Counted from the stretch's first letter, positions 1-12,812 are shown. The stretch is 64,000 nucleotides of DNA from Gigaspora margarita (GCA_009809945.1 WTPW01000556.1:287428-351427); one strand, 5' to 3'. Notes: generated by a model not told the origin, from the letters alone. Made by a program: numbers and translations.

Positions 1-580
1 TTTTTTTTTTTTATACGTGTATAGCATAAGATCCAAGTACTGTAATAAATTATTGCAATTCTTAAATTTAAATAAATATAACTTTTTATTTAATTAATAT
101 CCCATATCTTTTATTTAATTAATATCTTGCAAAATATTTTACTTCAGTTCGTTCTTAATATAAATCTATTATCCAATCAGATTTTGTAAAATCACGAAAT
201 GATCTACAAAAGTTATCCAATCAAAATGAAAGCCCGCTATGCTGAGTAGAGATAACTTTATTGCTATATGATAAAAAAATATATTATGAAAAACATATGG
301 GAAAAGGTTCGCTATCCAAGCAAGCTCTAGTGTTATATACTCAAACTTCAATGCCTATGACAAAGTCTCTAGGCTAGAACTAGTTATTTGAACTCGTACC
401 ATACATTCTCCTAATTTGTCAAACACATAAACTACTCACCTCTTGGTCCCCAAATTCCCTAAACTCCAAGGACTAAAAAAGCCCGCCTACTACATAAAAA
501 TCCCAAACATAAGAATGATAGCTAACATATCCATATTGTTAAAAAGAGAATCGGAGCGTCATCCTTCAGGATTTATTTCA
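1..580. other. AT-rich intergenic DNA
   Basis: The window opens with a poly-T run followed by AT-rich sequence with short direct repeats such as TTTTATTTAATTAATAT, seen twice near 87-125. Small open frames (169-351 minus, 443-664 plus) have no recognisable domain and no coding-like composition. I see no gene. Confidence 0.6.
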
Positions 581-778
581 GGTCCCTGCACTGCTACTGA
601 AACCACGGAGCCTAACTATCCACTAATAAGTTCCTTGCATTACCAATGCATCCGCGGAGCCTAACTATCCACTCGTAAGGGTCCTTGCATTGCCATTGCA
701 GCCACGGAGCTCTAAAATTGCTATTGATGGTCCTTGCGCTGTACTACCACTGTAGTCGTGGATCCTTAACCATTCAAT
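581..778. repeat. 49-bp tandem repeat, four degenerate copies
   Basis: Units begin with GGTCCYTGC at about 581, 629, 680 and 729, so the period is 48-50 bp. Each carries a CCACGGAG-like segment, and the first two continue into CCTAACTATCCACT. The fourth copy is the most diverged. The tract is more GC-rich than its surroundings. Open frames crossing it follow the repeat and are not taken as genes. Confidence 0.75.
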
Positions 779-1265
779 ATATCGCCCAACCAAACTGACA
801 CTACTAATACTTGCAGGACCACTTAAAAATGGAGGTAGGGAGATAGAGCCAGTCTTTACCAAGGCGTGCGATAACGAAACAAAAGACAATTCATTCCTTA
901 ACGTCCGCCCTCCCTAGCACCACTTCAATATATCCTATTTACCGATTTTTATAGAAACCTACTAAAATCATATGTCATCCCAATAAAAAACAATAAAAAG
1001 CCTCGACCAAAGCACTGGACTAACCATAAATGACAAAAATCAAAGATGATCAATAAAGTCAACTGATCTCGCAATAATGATCACTTCGTCAGAGCTAAAC
1101 TCATCGTGTCAGAATTTGAAAGCTTGCACAGCCACAAGTCTATCAAAATGAAATCCACAAAAATCGATTTCATATGGCATTAAACAAATTTAAGCAAATC
1201 AAATATTAATATGCTCTTTATTAATTTAGCATTAGATCTGCTCAGTATGCATGACTATCCATATA
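779..1265. other. AT-rich DNA with a partial copy of the 250-bp repeat
   Basis: No gene is visible. About 1108-1215 is a shortened, diverged copy of the repeat at 1266 and 1864: it has TCGTGTCAGAATTTG, then GCCACAAG and a CATTAAACAAA stretch. Confidence 0.5.
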
Positions 1266-1515
1266 GGTAGCAAGCCATAACAGGTATAGACGCTCGTGCC
1301 AGAATTTAGAAGATGCGTACAGCCACAAGTTTATCAAAATTATTTACACAAAAAACGCTTTCATATATGTCATTAAAAAAACTTCCAGTATACACGTGAT
1401 GTCAATGAGCATCAAATGATCAATTTGAATACGCCATCCAATAAGATTCAAGAAATCGTACACAGTAAGTTGCCTGTTAACCATACACTTCGTACTTCGT
1501 ACTATGTTCCTGGTA
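1266..1515. repeat. ~250-bp dispersed direct repeat, copy 1
   Basis: It runs from GGTAGCAAGCCATAACAGG to the block CTTCGTACTTCGTACTATG followed by TTCCTGGTA. The same order of blocks recurs at 1864-2109 with scattered substitutions and small indels. No terminal inverted repeat or target duplication was found, so this may be an old duplication or the internal part of an element. Confidence 0.75.
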
Positions 1516-1863
1516 TGATCAATTTGAATACGCCATCTTTTAGTTTGATATTAATTTTTTCATAAAACAAACGGTAAAATGAATAACATATATAGATTAA
1601 TTATAACGCAAGTAAAAAAAATAAAGATTTATAGTACGAGTCACATGCAGATCAAATATTATCCAGAAAGTAGTAAAAAATATAAGAAATCACAAGCAGA
1701 ATAATTTTCGAAAATAATTAAAAAAAAAGCAAGTAAACAAACCTGCTCAATAGCGGGGGATCATGCATAAACAGATCTAAAATCTAAAATCTAAAATCCA
1801 TAAAGTAAAAAAATTCGGAAAATCATACTATACCCATTTTTATCCTCGAATTAATTACCAAAA

Positions 1864-2109
1864 GTAGCAAGACATAACAGGTATAGACGCTCGTGGCAGA
1901 ATCTAGAAGACGAGCACAGTCACAAGTATATTATAATGAATTACACAAAAAACGTTTTCACATGCCATTAAACAAACGCAAAACCTACCCAGCATACGTG
2001 TTTATCCAATGATCAATTTGAATACGCCATCCAATAACATTCAAGATTTTGCGAACAAAAGTTTGCCTGTTAACCATACACTTCGTACTTCGTACTACGT
2101 TCCTGGTAT
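1864..2109. repeat. ~250-bp dispersed direct repeat, copy 2
   Basis: This is the second copy of the unit at 1266-1515. Shared blocks include CATAACAGGTATAGACGCTC, TGATCAATTTGAATACGCCA and GTTAACCATACACTTCGTAC. The middle of each copy is the most diverged. Confidence 0.75.
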
Positions 2110-2222
2110 TGAAAAAAAAAATATATAATAAAAAAATAAAAAATAATAAAAAAATAAATGATAATAAAAAAAGTATAATAATTTAATTTAATTAAACGGG
2201 AAAAAAAAAAAAAAAAAAAAAA
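2110..2222. repeat. A/T low-complexity tract ending in poly-A
   Basis: Runs of AATAAAAAA-type sequence end in a run of about 22 A. It directly follows repeat copy 2, so it could be the A-rich tail of a retroposed copy, but no target duplication was found. Confidence 0.6.
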
Positions 2223-2744
2223 CAGAAATTAGCACCTGAATTAGTATAACACAGTCCAAATTTTCATGCATAAACCCATAACTCAAAAATTTGTACACGT
2301 GATGAATAAAAAATTATAAATACAACCCAAGTACGATAAAAAATTTTGGGGCCATGCGCAGAATGATCAGATAATCTGCGCGCACAATTCATATAGCGCA
2401 CATTAGAATTATAAAATTTTTATACGAAAAAATCTTTTCTGTTTTAATCTAAAAGGAAATGTGGCTGATCACGAGTAAGGTTTGCAGCCAATAATTTAAA
2501 TGCATAACGTCTGATCATAAACTTTTCGGAAACGATCTGCTGTATGCCGACAAAGAAAGATTGAAGAGGGTTAATATATAAAGGTTACATAATTATATGT
2601 ATAAAATTTATTAATATATAACATTTAAATAAAATTTTTAACTAAATTTTATGATATGTAAAAGTTAATTTCATAGTAAAAATCGGTGGGCATGTGACAA
2701 TTACCTTATATAGTAAGTGGAATGCCATGTTTCTATATTGAAAA
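2223..2744. other. AT-rich intergenic DNA
   Basis: No gene is visible. A short GC-rich inverted repeat (TGCGCAGA ... TCTGCGCG) lies near 2354-2384. Confidence 0.5.
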
Positions 2745-2880
2745 ATATTCCTATCTTATGATCTATCAAACCGATTTAGATGGTTTTACTATCATTAGAA
2801 TCATAAGTATTAGCTCTACAACTTTCAATTAAGCAACAAGAAAGAGTTACTTAATAAAAAAACACTTTTATATGTAAGCA
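2745..2880. repeat. Remnant arm of a long-hairpin MITE
   Basis: It contains CCGATTTAGATGGTTTTACT and then AGCTCTACAACTTTCAATTA. This order and spacing match one arm of the large hairpin at 52393-52898 and, more distantly, the one at 44841-45218. Only one arm is present, so it is a truncated copy. Confidence 0.5.
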
Positions 2881-3307
2881 ATCCCCATTCCTACACTATA
2901 GAAAAAACATGAATTTCCGATTTTATTCATTATAAGGTTTATCAATTTTTGCTCCCTTTAACTGCGATCTACCAATTAAATGTATAATAAACAATATATA
3001 AAAACTAACATATATAATTTTTATATAGTATTCTAGAATATTTATGTAAAGTTGTTGATCTATAAAAAAAAAAAAGACTTAGTGATGAATCATTTGATGA
3101 ACAAATATTTTGAATGTTAATTTTTTGCTTTATTATATCGTGACTAGTTTGTTAAACATACATATAACAAATGAGTCTTATTAATAAAATAAGAATTTAT
3201 CAATTAAATTTGGCTCATTTTAACAAAAAAAAAGTTTAAGTTTCGATATTTTCAACTAATTAAATTCACACAGACTAATCACAAACAATTAGGGTTAATT
3301 ACAAGTA
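2881..3307. other. AT-rich intergenic DNA
   Basis: No gene, hairpin or tandem repeat was seen. Confidence 0.5.
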
Positions 3308-3561
3308 CCGTATTTACGTGAAATAACGCACATGGGCGTTAATTCGAATATTGGATTTCCGTAAAATAGCATAATTGGTTTCGAGATAACGCCCATGTGC
3401 GTCCCGAAATAACGCACACCCACATACTAGTGCTTTAATAAGCAGTTAGAGGTGGGTCGAAATTAGAACTTTACTCCGAAATAACGCCCATGCGCGTACT
3501 CGAAATAACGCGCATCTCCTCGAAATAACGCGCAGGTGCGCGTTATTTCGCGTAAATACAG
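3308..3561. mobile_element. Tc1/mariner-like MITE with GAAATAACGC motifs, TSD TA
   Basis: The ends are inverted repeats of about 27 bp: the left end starts CCGTATTTACGTGAAATAAC and the right end reads CTGTATTTACGCGAAATAAC on the reverse strand. TA lies on both sides (3306-3307 and 3562-3563). Inside, the motif CGAAATAACGC occurs several more times in both orientations. There is no coding capacity. TA duplication is typical of Tc1/mariner elements; the superfamily call rests on that and on the TIR alone. Confidence 0.75.
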
Positions 3562-4585
3562 TATATGGTTTAACAAGGTATCACTGAGTATGTATTTGTG
3601 GACCATAATTGTGAGGTGTTCATATTATAAATTACCAAAATTAAATATTGTTGTACGCATATACTACAAAGCATATTTAATTAATTATGTATAATGTATA
3701 TAAGAAAAAATTGCCTTGCAAATTTATTAATGCAAGCTGGCACGAAAAAAATATATAAGGACAATAAATATTCATGAATTTAAATAACGTATATGATGTT
3801 TAAACTCATTAACTCAATCAATGTTCTAAATATTGTTTAAAGAAGCTATGTGTAAGATCTTAGATATCAATTATTTCATCTTGCAGGATTTCGAATAGAT
3901 AAAACTTATAAAATACTTAAAAATACATAATTCTTTGCGTCATTCGTATAAAAGTTACATATAAATAATAATAGGTTTTTTACTTAATTTTACTCAAACT
4001 TAAAGTAATTAAAAATCTTTGATTTAGATAATATATGTATTATATTATGATTAGTATAAGACTTATCATATATGGGAAGAGATTTAGAAGCTAAGGTAGT
4101 AAACATGAGAATTATGAGAAATCAAAATTTAATTTTGTAGTTGGTTGGTCCATTAGCTGAAATGGTTTTATATTGTTGAACATTTTGATATTTAATATTT
4201 AGGCATGTCGAAATTCTAATTAATACAGTAATTCTAAATAATGTCGAAATGTCTAAATTAAGAACAAATACTGACTTTTTTTTTTGTATATATGTGCTAA
4301 AATTAAATGCACTCCACTACGTTCCAGACAATTAAAATTGGTATTTTATTTAGTGCAGGATTTTTTTCCTTCTTTTTTTTTTTAAAAAAAAAGGCTAAAC
4401 AATTTAGTACATTTGGTTACAATTATTAATATGGCATTGATATTAAGAAAGACGAAAAGAAGGCTTTTGAATGTTATATGAAAGTAGTTGGTTAGAAAAT
4501 TCGGTTGCGATGAATGAAGTTAGTAATTCTTATTATTATGGAATTGGAGTATAAATAACTTTCCAGAAAACATTTGAATATCGTA
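3562..4585. other. AT-rich intergenic DNA
   Basis: No gene is seen. The open frame on the minus strand at 4492-4749 overlaps the MITE at 4586 and shows no domain. Confidence 0.5.
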
Positions 4586-4681
4586 TAGTCATGATATAAC
4601 ACGCAGGGGTGTAATTTCGAATCTCGACCTAAATTAATACTGAAAATCGAAATAATGCTCCTGCGCGTTATTTCGCGACTA
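4586..4681. mobile_element. 96-bp MITE, TSD TA
   Basis: The ends TAGTCATGATATAACACGCA and, reversed, TAGTCGCGAAATAACGCGCA are inverted repeats, with TA on both sides. The interior (GGGGTGTAATTTCGAATCTC ...) matches 54322-54431, so the two are copies of one element. It shares the GAAATAACGC core with 3308-3561. Confidence 0.7.
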
Positions 4682-4765
4682 TATGCATTTGAATCTGGAT
4701 CGAAGCAGCAATGAGTAATTTGCTTGATTTTACAAAATGGTAAGGCCAAACCAATTAAATTCGCT

Positions 4766-4889
4766 GTTTTACATTACCCACAAAGTCCTTCCCCTCTCAT
4801 AGTAAAAAAAAAACAAAAAAACAAACAAAATCCATATATATAACACTATAACACCCAACCAGGAGGTTAGGGGGAGGGTAATGTAAAAT
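4766..4889. mobile_element. Small TIR element
   Basis: The left end TTTTACATTACCC and right end GGGTAATGTAAAA are perfect inverted repeats about 100 bp apart. The interior is an A-rich run and a GGAGG-rich part. No clear target duplication was found. Confidence 0.5.
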
Positions 4890-5031
4890 TATTTAGTCAT
4901 TTATTTAGCATTTAGTCAAATTAAGTATTTTGACATTTCGACACGAAATTGTCTAAATGTACGACTAAACAAATGTATATTATCGTTTTACGTGAATATC
5001 AGTATTTACATAATTTTTTATTTTTACAGGT

Positions 5032-5287
5032 CATATGGGCTGCCGTCAATAGAGATCAAGCAGATTGACATTTCGAAAAAAATTAATGCCTTAACTTTCA
5101 CCGCTCATATCTCGATGAATTTCAAAGTAATTCTTATGATTTATAGTCAAAAAAAAAACTCAAGATCTAATCTTTCTTTTGACTATTAAAAATATTAAAT
5201 TCATCAAGATATGAGCGGTGAAAGTTAAGGCATTAATTTTTTTCTAAATGTCAATCTGCTTGATTTCTATTGACGGCAGCCCATATA
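5032..5287. mobile_element. 256-bp foldback MITE
   Basis: Two arms of about 110 bp are near-perfect inverted copies: the left starts CATATGGGCTGCCGTCAATA and the right ends in its complement. The 20-bp loop is A-rich. The open frame at 4992-5189 runs into the arm and is not a gene. No target duplication is clear. Confidence 0.8.
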
Positions 5288-5412
5288 ATATTATGTTAAA
5301 AATTTTGGCAACATGTCCATGACTGGACACCCGGACTGTCCGTTGCACGTGTCACTATCCCATGACCACATAAATTTTATTTTGGACACATAAGGACCAA
5401 AATGAAAATAAT

Positions 5413-5570
5413 TATATGGGACCCCCACAGCAAAAGGGGGATGGGCCAAAAAATTAGAAATTTAAATCTTTTAATAATTTTATTCTAATCAATCTAATTC
5501 TTCAAGCAATTGAATTTTTTTAAAAAAAATTTTTTGGACTTCCCCCTTTTGCTGTGGAGGATCCCATATA
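5413..5570. mobile_element. Hairpin MITE
   Basis: TATATGGGACCCCCACAGCA on the left pairs with TGCTGTGGAGGATCCCATAT on the right, and the stem continues through CCCCCTTTT / AAAAGGGGG. Weaker pairing extends outward on both sides, so the true ends may lie 50-100 bp further out. Confidence 0.65.
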
Positions 5571-6350
5571 AGGGCCCAAATATTGAAAAATATTACAATC
5601 CAGGACCCAAATTTATCGTAAATAATTGATTTAGCAATAAGTTTTTAATATTTGAAAACAGCATTGCATTTATTTTCTTAGCGTCTTGCATATAAAATTG
5701 AATATAAATGAGTTTTTCCGGTTCTAAATATCTTCACAAAAATATAAACCATGTTTATAACTAGTCTTGGTATAGGATAGACTTATTAGTTAGATGATAT
5801 TAATAAATATCGTGCTTAACCTAGTCGAACTTATCATGGTTAAAAGAAAGGTTCATTAAGCAAAAAAGGGTATAGAATATAAAATGTATAATTTAATACA
5901 TATATACAGTCCTTTTTTGGGGTGCGATCCCTGCAGTAAAACGTAAATTAAAATAGCATGTGCAACGAAAAGTTTTGTGAACAAAACATAGCCGCAGACT
6001 AAACTCTTATTAGCAACACTGCTTTGTTTAAATAAATTACGAATGTGATCATAGAGACAACACTGCAATAATTCATCCAATCACTTTTAAGGAATTGTAA
6101 AGATTTAATAAGTACTGTAAATTTATCTAGACCTTTTTTTAAACAGTCCCAAGTCTAAATTAGTAACGATAATTTAGAGTCGTGTAATCGAAAATCTTAC
6201 ATTAAAAAATCGAACAAAATCACTGCATATATACTGACGCAATTAAAAATTTTCGTATGAAATTATTTATGGATCTTTCATAAGATTTCTACATAATTGA
6301 TTCATAGAAAATACGCCGATATGCAAAAACGACTGAGTACTATTATATAG
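5571..6350. other. AT-rich intergenic DNA
   Basis: The only sizeable open frame (5856-6080, minus) shows no domain and unremarkable composition. No gene is supported. Confidence 0.5.
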
Positions 6351-6700
6351 TTTAGAATGGTTACGGTATGATTTCCCGAAATTCACTTTTCCGACATACC
6401 ATTTTACCGAGTCCATAACGTCGAAAATACATTTCTCTGACATGACGTAATTCCGACGCCTTATTTTATTAATATGTCATTTCACCGAAAATTATTGTCA
6501 CTTAACCGACAATCCATTTCGGCGAGTATCATTTAGAGATGACCATTTTCATGATATTCTAAGTTTGAAGTAATTTCACTGACGACTTATTTATGGAAAG
6601 ACATTTTCGCGAATTTATAATACTGTAAAGGTTATGGTACGATTTCCTGAAAGACATTCTCCCGAAAGAACATAATACCGACTAACCTTTTCGGGATAAA
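6351..6700. repeat. Degenerate CATTTnCCGA-type short repeats
   Basis: Short motifs of the kind CATTTTACCGA, ACATTTCTCTGACAT and CATTTCACCGA recur about every 15-30 bp. GGTTAYGGTAYGATTTCC occurs near 6359 and again near 6631, bracketing the tract. It looks like an old minisatellite or the subterminal part of an element. Confidence 0.45.
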
Positions 6701-7279
6701 ATAATTAATCCAAAATATTTATAATAATGATGTGATTATGTAGGGCAGTTTTATATAGGTGGTAAATAAAAAATTGTGATAGTGATTATAATGCAAATTT
6801 GCTTATATAGAGGTGAAAATGATAGTAAAAAGGTTGGTAAATTTACAAAAGTGATTATATTGGATTTGTGACTAATAGAGAGTGACTATATAGAGGTTAG
6901 TCTGTATTAATGATACCCATTTGTTCCTTCGTATATAATTTTAATTTCAAAGTAAATATTTCACACTCTAAAGGGATGGGATGATTTGCTCAAATGACAG
7001 CAGCTTTAAAGTCATCAGGATCTTTAATTCAAAGATTGTTTTTTAATAATAAAGGGCTATAATAATATTCTTTAAATGCCAATGATTACAGTAGTACATT
7101 AAATAAGTTTCTGCAGATTTATCCTTTTCATCTTATCCATATAATTCACTTTAAATTGCTTGAATCTATGTCAATAAATGGTAATTTGTCCCATGCAGTC
7201 AAAAAAACAATATCATTGTATTAAGTTATTAATCTAAATCTCTTATTGCTGTAGGTAAAGCATTGTATGTATGTACATA
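6701..7279. other. AT-rich intergenic DNA
   Basis: No gene or clear repeat was seen. Confidence 0.45.
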
Positions 7280-8706
7280 CTGTATAAGCACAAAATAATG
7301 GGCCAGGCATTATTCAAAATCCAGGCACCCCAAAATAGCATATAGTTTCTCAAATTAGCACACATGCGCATCCCAAATTAACATGCATCCAATATAACCA
7401 GTAATTGATTAGTGCAACAATACAACTGCATCATTGACATGGGCCATAAAAACTTAGTATTTACAGCTGTTCTTATCTATTGTTGACCTATGAAAATACA
7501 CAAAAATGGGTATAACTCTTGATCCAGTAATCAGAATTCGATGAAACAAGTACCATTCGACTTAGCTCGATGAGATGGTTCGAACAAGCTATAGATCACT
7601 CCTGTACGATTGCAGGTTGCCAAGATTGGAACCAATAAACAATCAAGTATAGAATCTACAATTTGATTGGTTAGGCAATCTACTGTGCGCCAAAGTACAT
7701 ATATGGCATTTATAAAACATGTTATATTTATAGCATATATACTCTATATTTTATTTATTACAAATATGTCATTTATTTCATATATTACATTTATATTATT
7801 TATACTATATATTTTATTAGTAGTAGATATAGCATTTATTGCACATGTAATAGATATAGCCCATTACATTTGTGAAAAACAAAAATGTATAAAAGCAGCT
7901 GATGTGGACTCCAAGTTCAACATCGAGTCTTCATACTCTTTCAATAAATAAAACATTTATTTACTACACAAATTAAACAATTATTAGTATCCTCATATAC
8001 TTTTTTGTAGCCTCTTCATAATTGCAAATTGCCAAAAATCTTCTTTGTTAAGTTTTATTAAAAAATGCCTTTCGACTTAGTTAAATCACAGTAACAAGTG
8101 AGGTTATACAAAGTGATCACTGTCTAAGGTCGCTCTAGTTACCTAATATCTTTAAAGAAGTGGATATAGGATAACACTATATAGTAAAAAATTTACTGAA
8201 TGGGTATTTTGCCATTTCAATAAGTTTTTGATTTTGGTAAAGAGCAATTATGCAATATCTTGTTATTTAATATAAGTAATAAGGTTAAATAAAATTCAAG
8301 CCAATCATTTATGTGAGATTAGATAATTATTAAAAATAAAAGTAACTATTTGATCAGAAATTATAAGCCTAATTATAAATTTCTTATGAGTTCCTTATGA
8401 ATTTTTGTATGCATATAACCTAGTTGACTATAAATGTTTGTATGTATGCACCTAATTACTTATAAATTTAGTACACTTATTATAATTTTTATACACTTGA
8501 TGATTTATCACTTTGTTACCATTATAATTTTTAAATACCTATATATTTATATAACAATATTTTTAGATCAAACTATGCAAGTTGTATAAAAATATTTGGC
8601 TCTAAAAATCAGTTTTTATTTCGAAATAACACACATGCACATACTCAAAATAACATACTAGTCAATCAATTAACATGCAGGGGTGCATTATTTTGTGCTT
8701 GTACAG
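7280..8706. mobile_element. 1.43-kb TIR element of the GAAATAACGC group, TSD TA
   Basis: The left end CTGTATAAGCACAAAATAAT and the reversed right end CTGTACAAGCACAAAATAAT differ at one position in 20, and TA lies on both sides. Degraded GAAATAACAC/ATGCAC motifs occur inside both ends, as in 3308-3561. The interior has no transposase. The open frame at 7667-7951 is an AT repeat. Confidence 0.6.
7690..7870. repeat. AT-rich degenerate tandem repeat
   Basis: Variants of TATGGCATTTATAnnACATnTTATA follow each other. The hydrophobic Ile/Phe-rich frame that spans them (7667-7951) is a by-product of the repeat, not a supported membrane protein. Confidence 0.4.
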
Positions 8707-8708
8707 TA

Positions 8709-10015
8709 TGTACAAAATTCTTGGTCATTATGTTTGGCCTTGCAATTTTATTGGCTGATTGCATGGAGCTAATGATTACATGTCTGCATGTAAATTGTTT
8801 GATCAATATTTTGTTACCATAAAAGAAGCAATCTATGTTATTCTAATTCAGTATATTTCCTGACTGTATTAGGTTTTAAAATTAATGATAAGAAATACCT
8901 AAACCTTATCTATTAGCAAAGTTGCTATATCAAGTCTAATCTTTATGCTCATAATGCTCATGATATCTCAAAACAAAACTTTTTTTATATGTACAATAGG
9001 TTCTAATCTTCATGCTCATAATGTTCATGATGTCTTAAAGAAAAAAACAACTCTTTTTTTTAAAAAAAATTAAAATCATGATCATTTTTCTGCTTTTGTT
9101 AGAGCTTGTTTTTTTTACCTTGTGTTATAGAGAGAAATGGATATTTTATTTATACAATTAAAATGATGATAAAAAAGCAGTTTGCCAGAGATGTGACTTG
9201 GTAATTTAACATAATTTAGTATAACAGTGACTTATGTATTAATATTAGTCTGAGTTTATTATATATTTTATTAACTTTAACTATGAGTAATCCGAAGATA
9301 AGTAGCTGCAGATCCTATCATACAAAACTAGGAATGTAAATGTATATATGGACAGTATTAAATCTAAAAAATATATATTAGTTAGTATTATAATATCCAG
9401 AAATATAAGCTTCTTAAAGTATATTAAGATCTGACTTTAAAATATATATTATTGCTATATAGTTACATGTTGTTAGAAGTTTGATAGTCTTATATTTTAT
9501 AGATTTCTAAGTTTGGTTACATGTAATCATTAATTAGGTAATTAGGATAATTATGATTATATATGTGAGTTCAAATTGTTTTTGGCTTGCTATAATGCTA
9601 TAATGCTAAAAATATTTTGGCAGCCTAAATTGTAAAAATTTTCAGTTGTCTAAAATGTTTTTGCCTGCCTAAAATATTTTTGATATCTATAATATTAGGC
9701 AACATAAATATTTTTGCTGCTGAATATTTTAAAATATTATTTTTTAATAATACATTATTAATTATTCTCTGTTATTACATTTGTTGCATTATTAATTATC
9801 TGTTCTCTTATAATCAAGTAACCATAGATAGTAATTTCTTAAGTTTTTGCCAAGGTATATATTATCATAAATAAATTAAAATCATTTGCATGTAGTTTAT
9901 ATACATATGTAATAATTAATTGATACAAATTACTGATTATTAAGTTTTAAATTCTCACATATTTTGTGTTAGAATTTTTTTTAAAGTATTATAGATTTTA
10001 TAATTTTTCACATAT
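8709..10015. other. AT-rich intergenic DNA
   Basis: A duplicated phrase, CTAATCTTYATGCTCATAATG, occurs near 8937 and 9004. The open frame at 9680-9874 has no domain. No gene is supported. Confidence 0.5.
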
Positions 10016-10310
10016 ATGATGTATCACTACCTATAAGATCATATGTAATGTGAAATCAAAACAACCAAAATAACCCAATTTTTCATTAGTTAGAGTTAGT
10101 ATAAAATGAAGGTAGTGTAAAGGCGATAAAAGGAGATTTATAGTAAAATTGTACAAGGAAATTTTTTTTGCTAGCACAAAGAATAATTTTATAGCCAAAA
10201 TTTTGGATTACAGGTAATTTTTTAGGAAGACCATATTTTGTTCTGATTTCATGTTATACTTAATTTTGCTTTCTAATTGGTCTATTAGGGGTAGTGATAT
10301 ATCACTATGG
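10016..10310. mobile_element. Possible TIR element
   Basis: TATCACTACC near 10022 and GGTAGTGATA near 10292 form an inverted pair about 270 bp apart. Beyond the first 10 bases the arms diverge quickly, and no clear duplication flanks them. Confidence 0.35.
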
Positions 10311-10803
10311 CATAAATTACAATGTCCTATTATTATTATTATTTTAAATTTTTCACTTTTTTTTAATAATTGTTAAATAGATACCGATTCTAAAATAACA
10401 GTTCAGAATCAACATAAATTCAGAAATAATGTGAAACAAGTATATATACTAACAGATTGCCTTAAGATTCAAATTCCATTTATTGCAATTTTTATTTAGA
10501 TACATTAGGTATATATATAAATAAAATTGGTTCTCATAACCCTGCCAGGTAAACTTTTTAAAAAAGTCAAATTATTTATTTGATGCATGCCCAATTAGTT
10601 ATGAGAATTTGTGGACTATTATTAAAAATAACATATGTTTAACTATATACTTCATGATATTTATATATCACTTTGTTCTTGGTACATATGTACATATAAT
10701 ACAATTTATATAGTATTTAATTGGATTACAATTATTATGCATGATCCCTTTTTAGAAAGGTCTATTGCTTTTTTTTTATAACAAGATTTCTCATAATTTT
10801 TGT
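10311..10803. other. AT-rich intergenic DNA
   Basis: Contains a short TATTATTATTATT run near 10330. No gene is seen. Confidence 0.5.
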
Positions 10804-12115
10804 TAGAATGATCCAGTCGATATACTGAAGTTGAATTTTTGTTTATAAATGCAGATTACATTAGTTTACATCATTAAAACTGAAATAGGATATACGCAAT
10901 TAATATTGCACCTAGGATTTTTGTGAACAATTGAGTTTGTACAACTTACCATTGGCTGGTAGTTTTCCATCTTCATAATGACAAACTGGTCATTAATATG
11001 AACATGTGATATTGATATTTAGTAATCATGAAAATAGCAGATTCCTTTGGTAGTGGGTTGGTCATGAATTAAGATCTTTTGTAGCTGAGAGATTGTTGAT
11101 ATGGGATCCTAATTGACCTTTATTCTCATTGCTGCCTTTATTAAGTTAGTGATTTCTGTTTGAAGAAAGTGATTTTCATCCTTTTTACCTTCTTGATTAT
11201 ACAGAATTGGAAAATAGTAACTTGAGTTGACGCAAAAACAATAGGTCAAAAAGATGCTAAGCAAAGAAATATGCACTATGAAATTATCAACACAAAAATG
11301 GTCTGATCTCTGCATTAACATTTGATATATGCCGGATTAATTTATACTAGATAATATTTTTTCAAGAAATGAAAAGCATTATATACATGTTTCTTATATT
11401 GGAATAATCTGGTCAGATATACCAGAGTTGAATTTTATTTGATGGATGCAGATTATATTAGTTGCGAATTATGTGTTATTGAAATTGAAATAGGATATGT
11501 ACCCAGAAATAGCAAATAATATTGCACTGGAAGATTACCATAAACAGTTAAGTTTGTGTGGCATAGCGCTAGCTAGTGGTTTCTACCTGTGTAATGCAGG
11601 CTGGCCATTAATATAAGCATGTAATGTGATATTGATTTTCAGTAGTTATAATTATATGAAAATAGCAGGCTCAGTAGGCTGTGATTTATGGATTTATGTG
11701 TTATTAAACTGAAATGGGATATGCTTCCAGAAAAGCAGTAATACTGCACCAAGAGATAACTGTAAGCAGTTAAGTTTGTGTGAATTAGCACTGACTAGTG
11801 GTTTCCCACCTGCATAATGCAGGCCAACCATCAGTATGAATGTGATATTGATATTTGCACTTGGTATTGTGTGGCTTAGTGCTGCATAATGCCAGCTAAT
11901 CATCAATATGAACCTGTTGATATTGATACTTGCAAATATCTCTGATTGACCATATTTCTTTGAAAGAAAGGGTTGGGTTACAAATTGGGTCTGTCGCAGC
12001 TAAGTGAGCAATCATTAATACAATTCTACTTGCATTTTCTACAGATTTATTTTTATTCTCATTGCTGCTTTTTATCAAGTTAGTGTTTACTTTTTGTGGA
12101 AAGATATTCAAATCA
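10804..12115. repeat. Decayed direct repeats of about 300 bp with a fossil ORF
   Basis: Three diverged copies start near 10804, 11400 and 11690. They share GATCCAGTCGATATAC/ATCTGGTCAGATATAC, TGCAGATTAYATTAGTT, GAAATRGGATATRY and GTGATATTGATATTTAG in the same order. A further block (TTTATTCTCATTGCTGCYTTTA) occurs near 11119 and 12051. On the minus strand, frames at 11109-11321 and 11896-12111 contain related stretches (ITNLIKAAMRIK versus NTNLIKSSNENK). This suggests a decayed coding segment of unknown function, duplicated before decay. Confidence 0.55.
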
Positions 12116-12389
12116 TACTCATCTCCTTTGATTATCCAGACATTATGAGAAAATATTATATTGGCTATTTAATTAAAATTTTATTATCTTTTATATAATA
12201 TAATACTGATATAGTAAACTATGAGATTGCATGCTTGATTTTCTAAGATGATTTTAGAGCAATATATTAATTTTATTAAAGAGATATTTAATTGATATAA
12301 TACATATATAAAGGATAATTTAATATGATTTTTAATATATTGACTAATTTTATAATAATCTGGTACTTGTAATTAAGAAGATATTTTAT

Positions 12390-12812
12390 TAATATATAAG
12401 TTGTTTTTATATATAAGTAATGTATTGGCCTACCAATAACATAAAAATTTTTGATAATATATATCTGATAAAAATAAGTTGGTGGTTTTATGAGTAATGT
12501 ATCGGTCTACTAATAATATAATTTTTTTAAATAATATATTACTGTTTTAAAAAGATAATATAAGTTGGTTTTTATATGAGTAATATATCGGCCTACTGAT
12601 AATATAATTTTTTTAGATGATATATTACTGTTTTAAAAAGATAATATAAGTTGGTTTTTATATAAATATTGTATTGGCCTACTGATAATATAATTTTTTC
12701 AGATGATATATTGCTGTTCTAAAAAGATAATTTAAGTTGGTTTTTATAGGGGTAATGTATCAGCCTACTGATAATATAATTCTTTTAGATGATATATTAC
12801 TGTTTAAACCTA
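12390..12812. repeat. 86-bp tandem repeat, five copies
   Basis: GCCTAC(T/C)GATAATATAA-type blocks start near 12428, 12505, 12591, 12677 and 12763. The last four are exactly 86 bp apart and the first is 77 bp before the second. Each unit also has TATAAGTTGGTTTTTATA and GATATATTACTGTTTTAAA. Copies differ by a few bases. Confidence 0.85.

Noticed and set aside
7667..7951. Hydrophobic 94-residue membrane protein
   Set aside because: The frame follows a degenerate AT repeat inside a TIR element.
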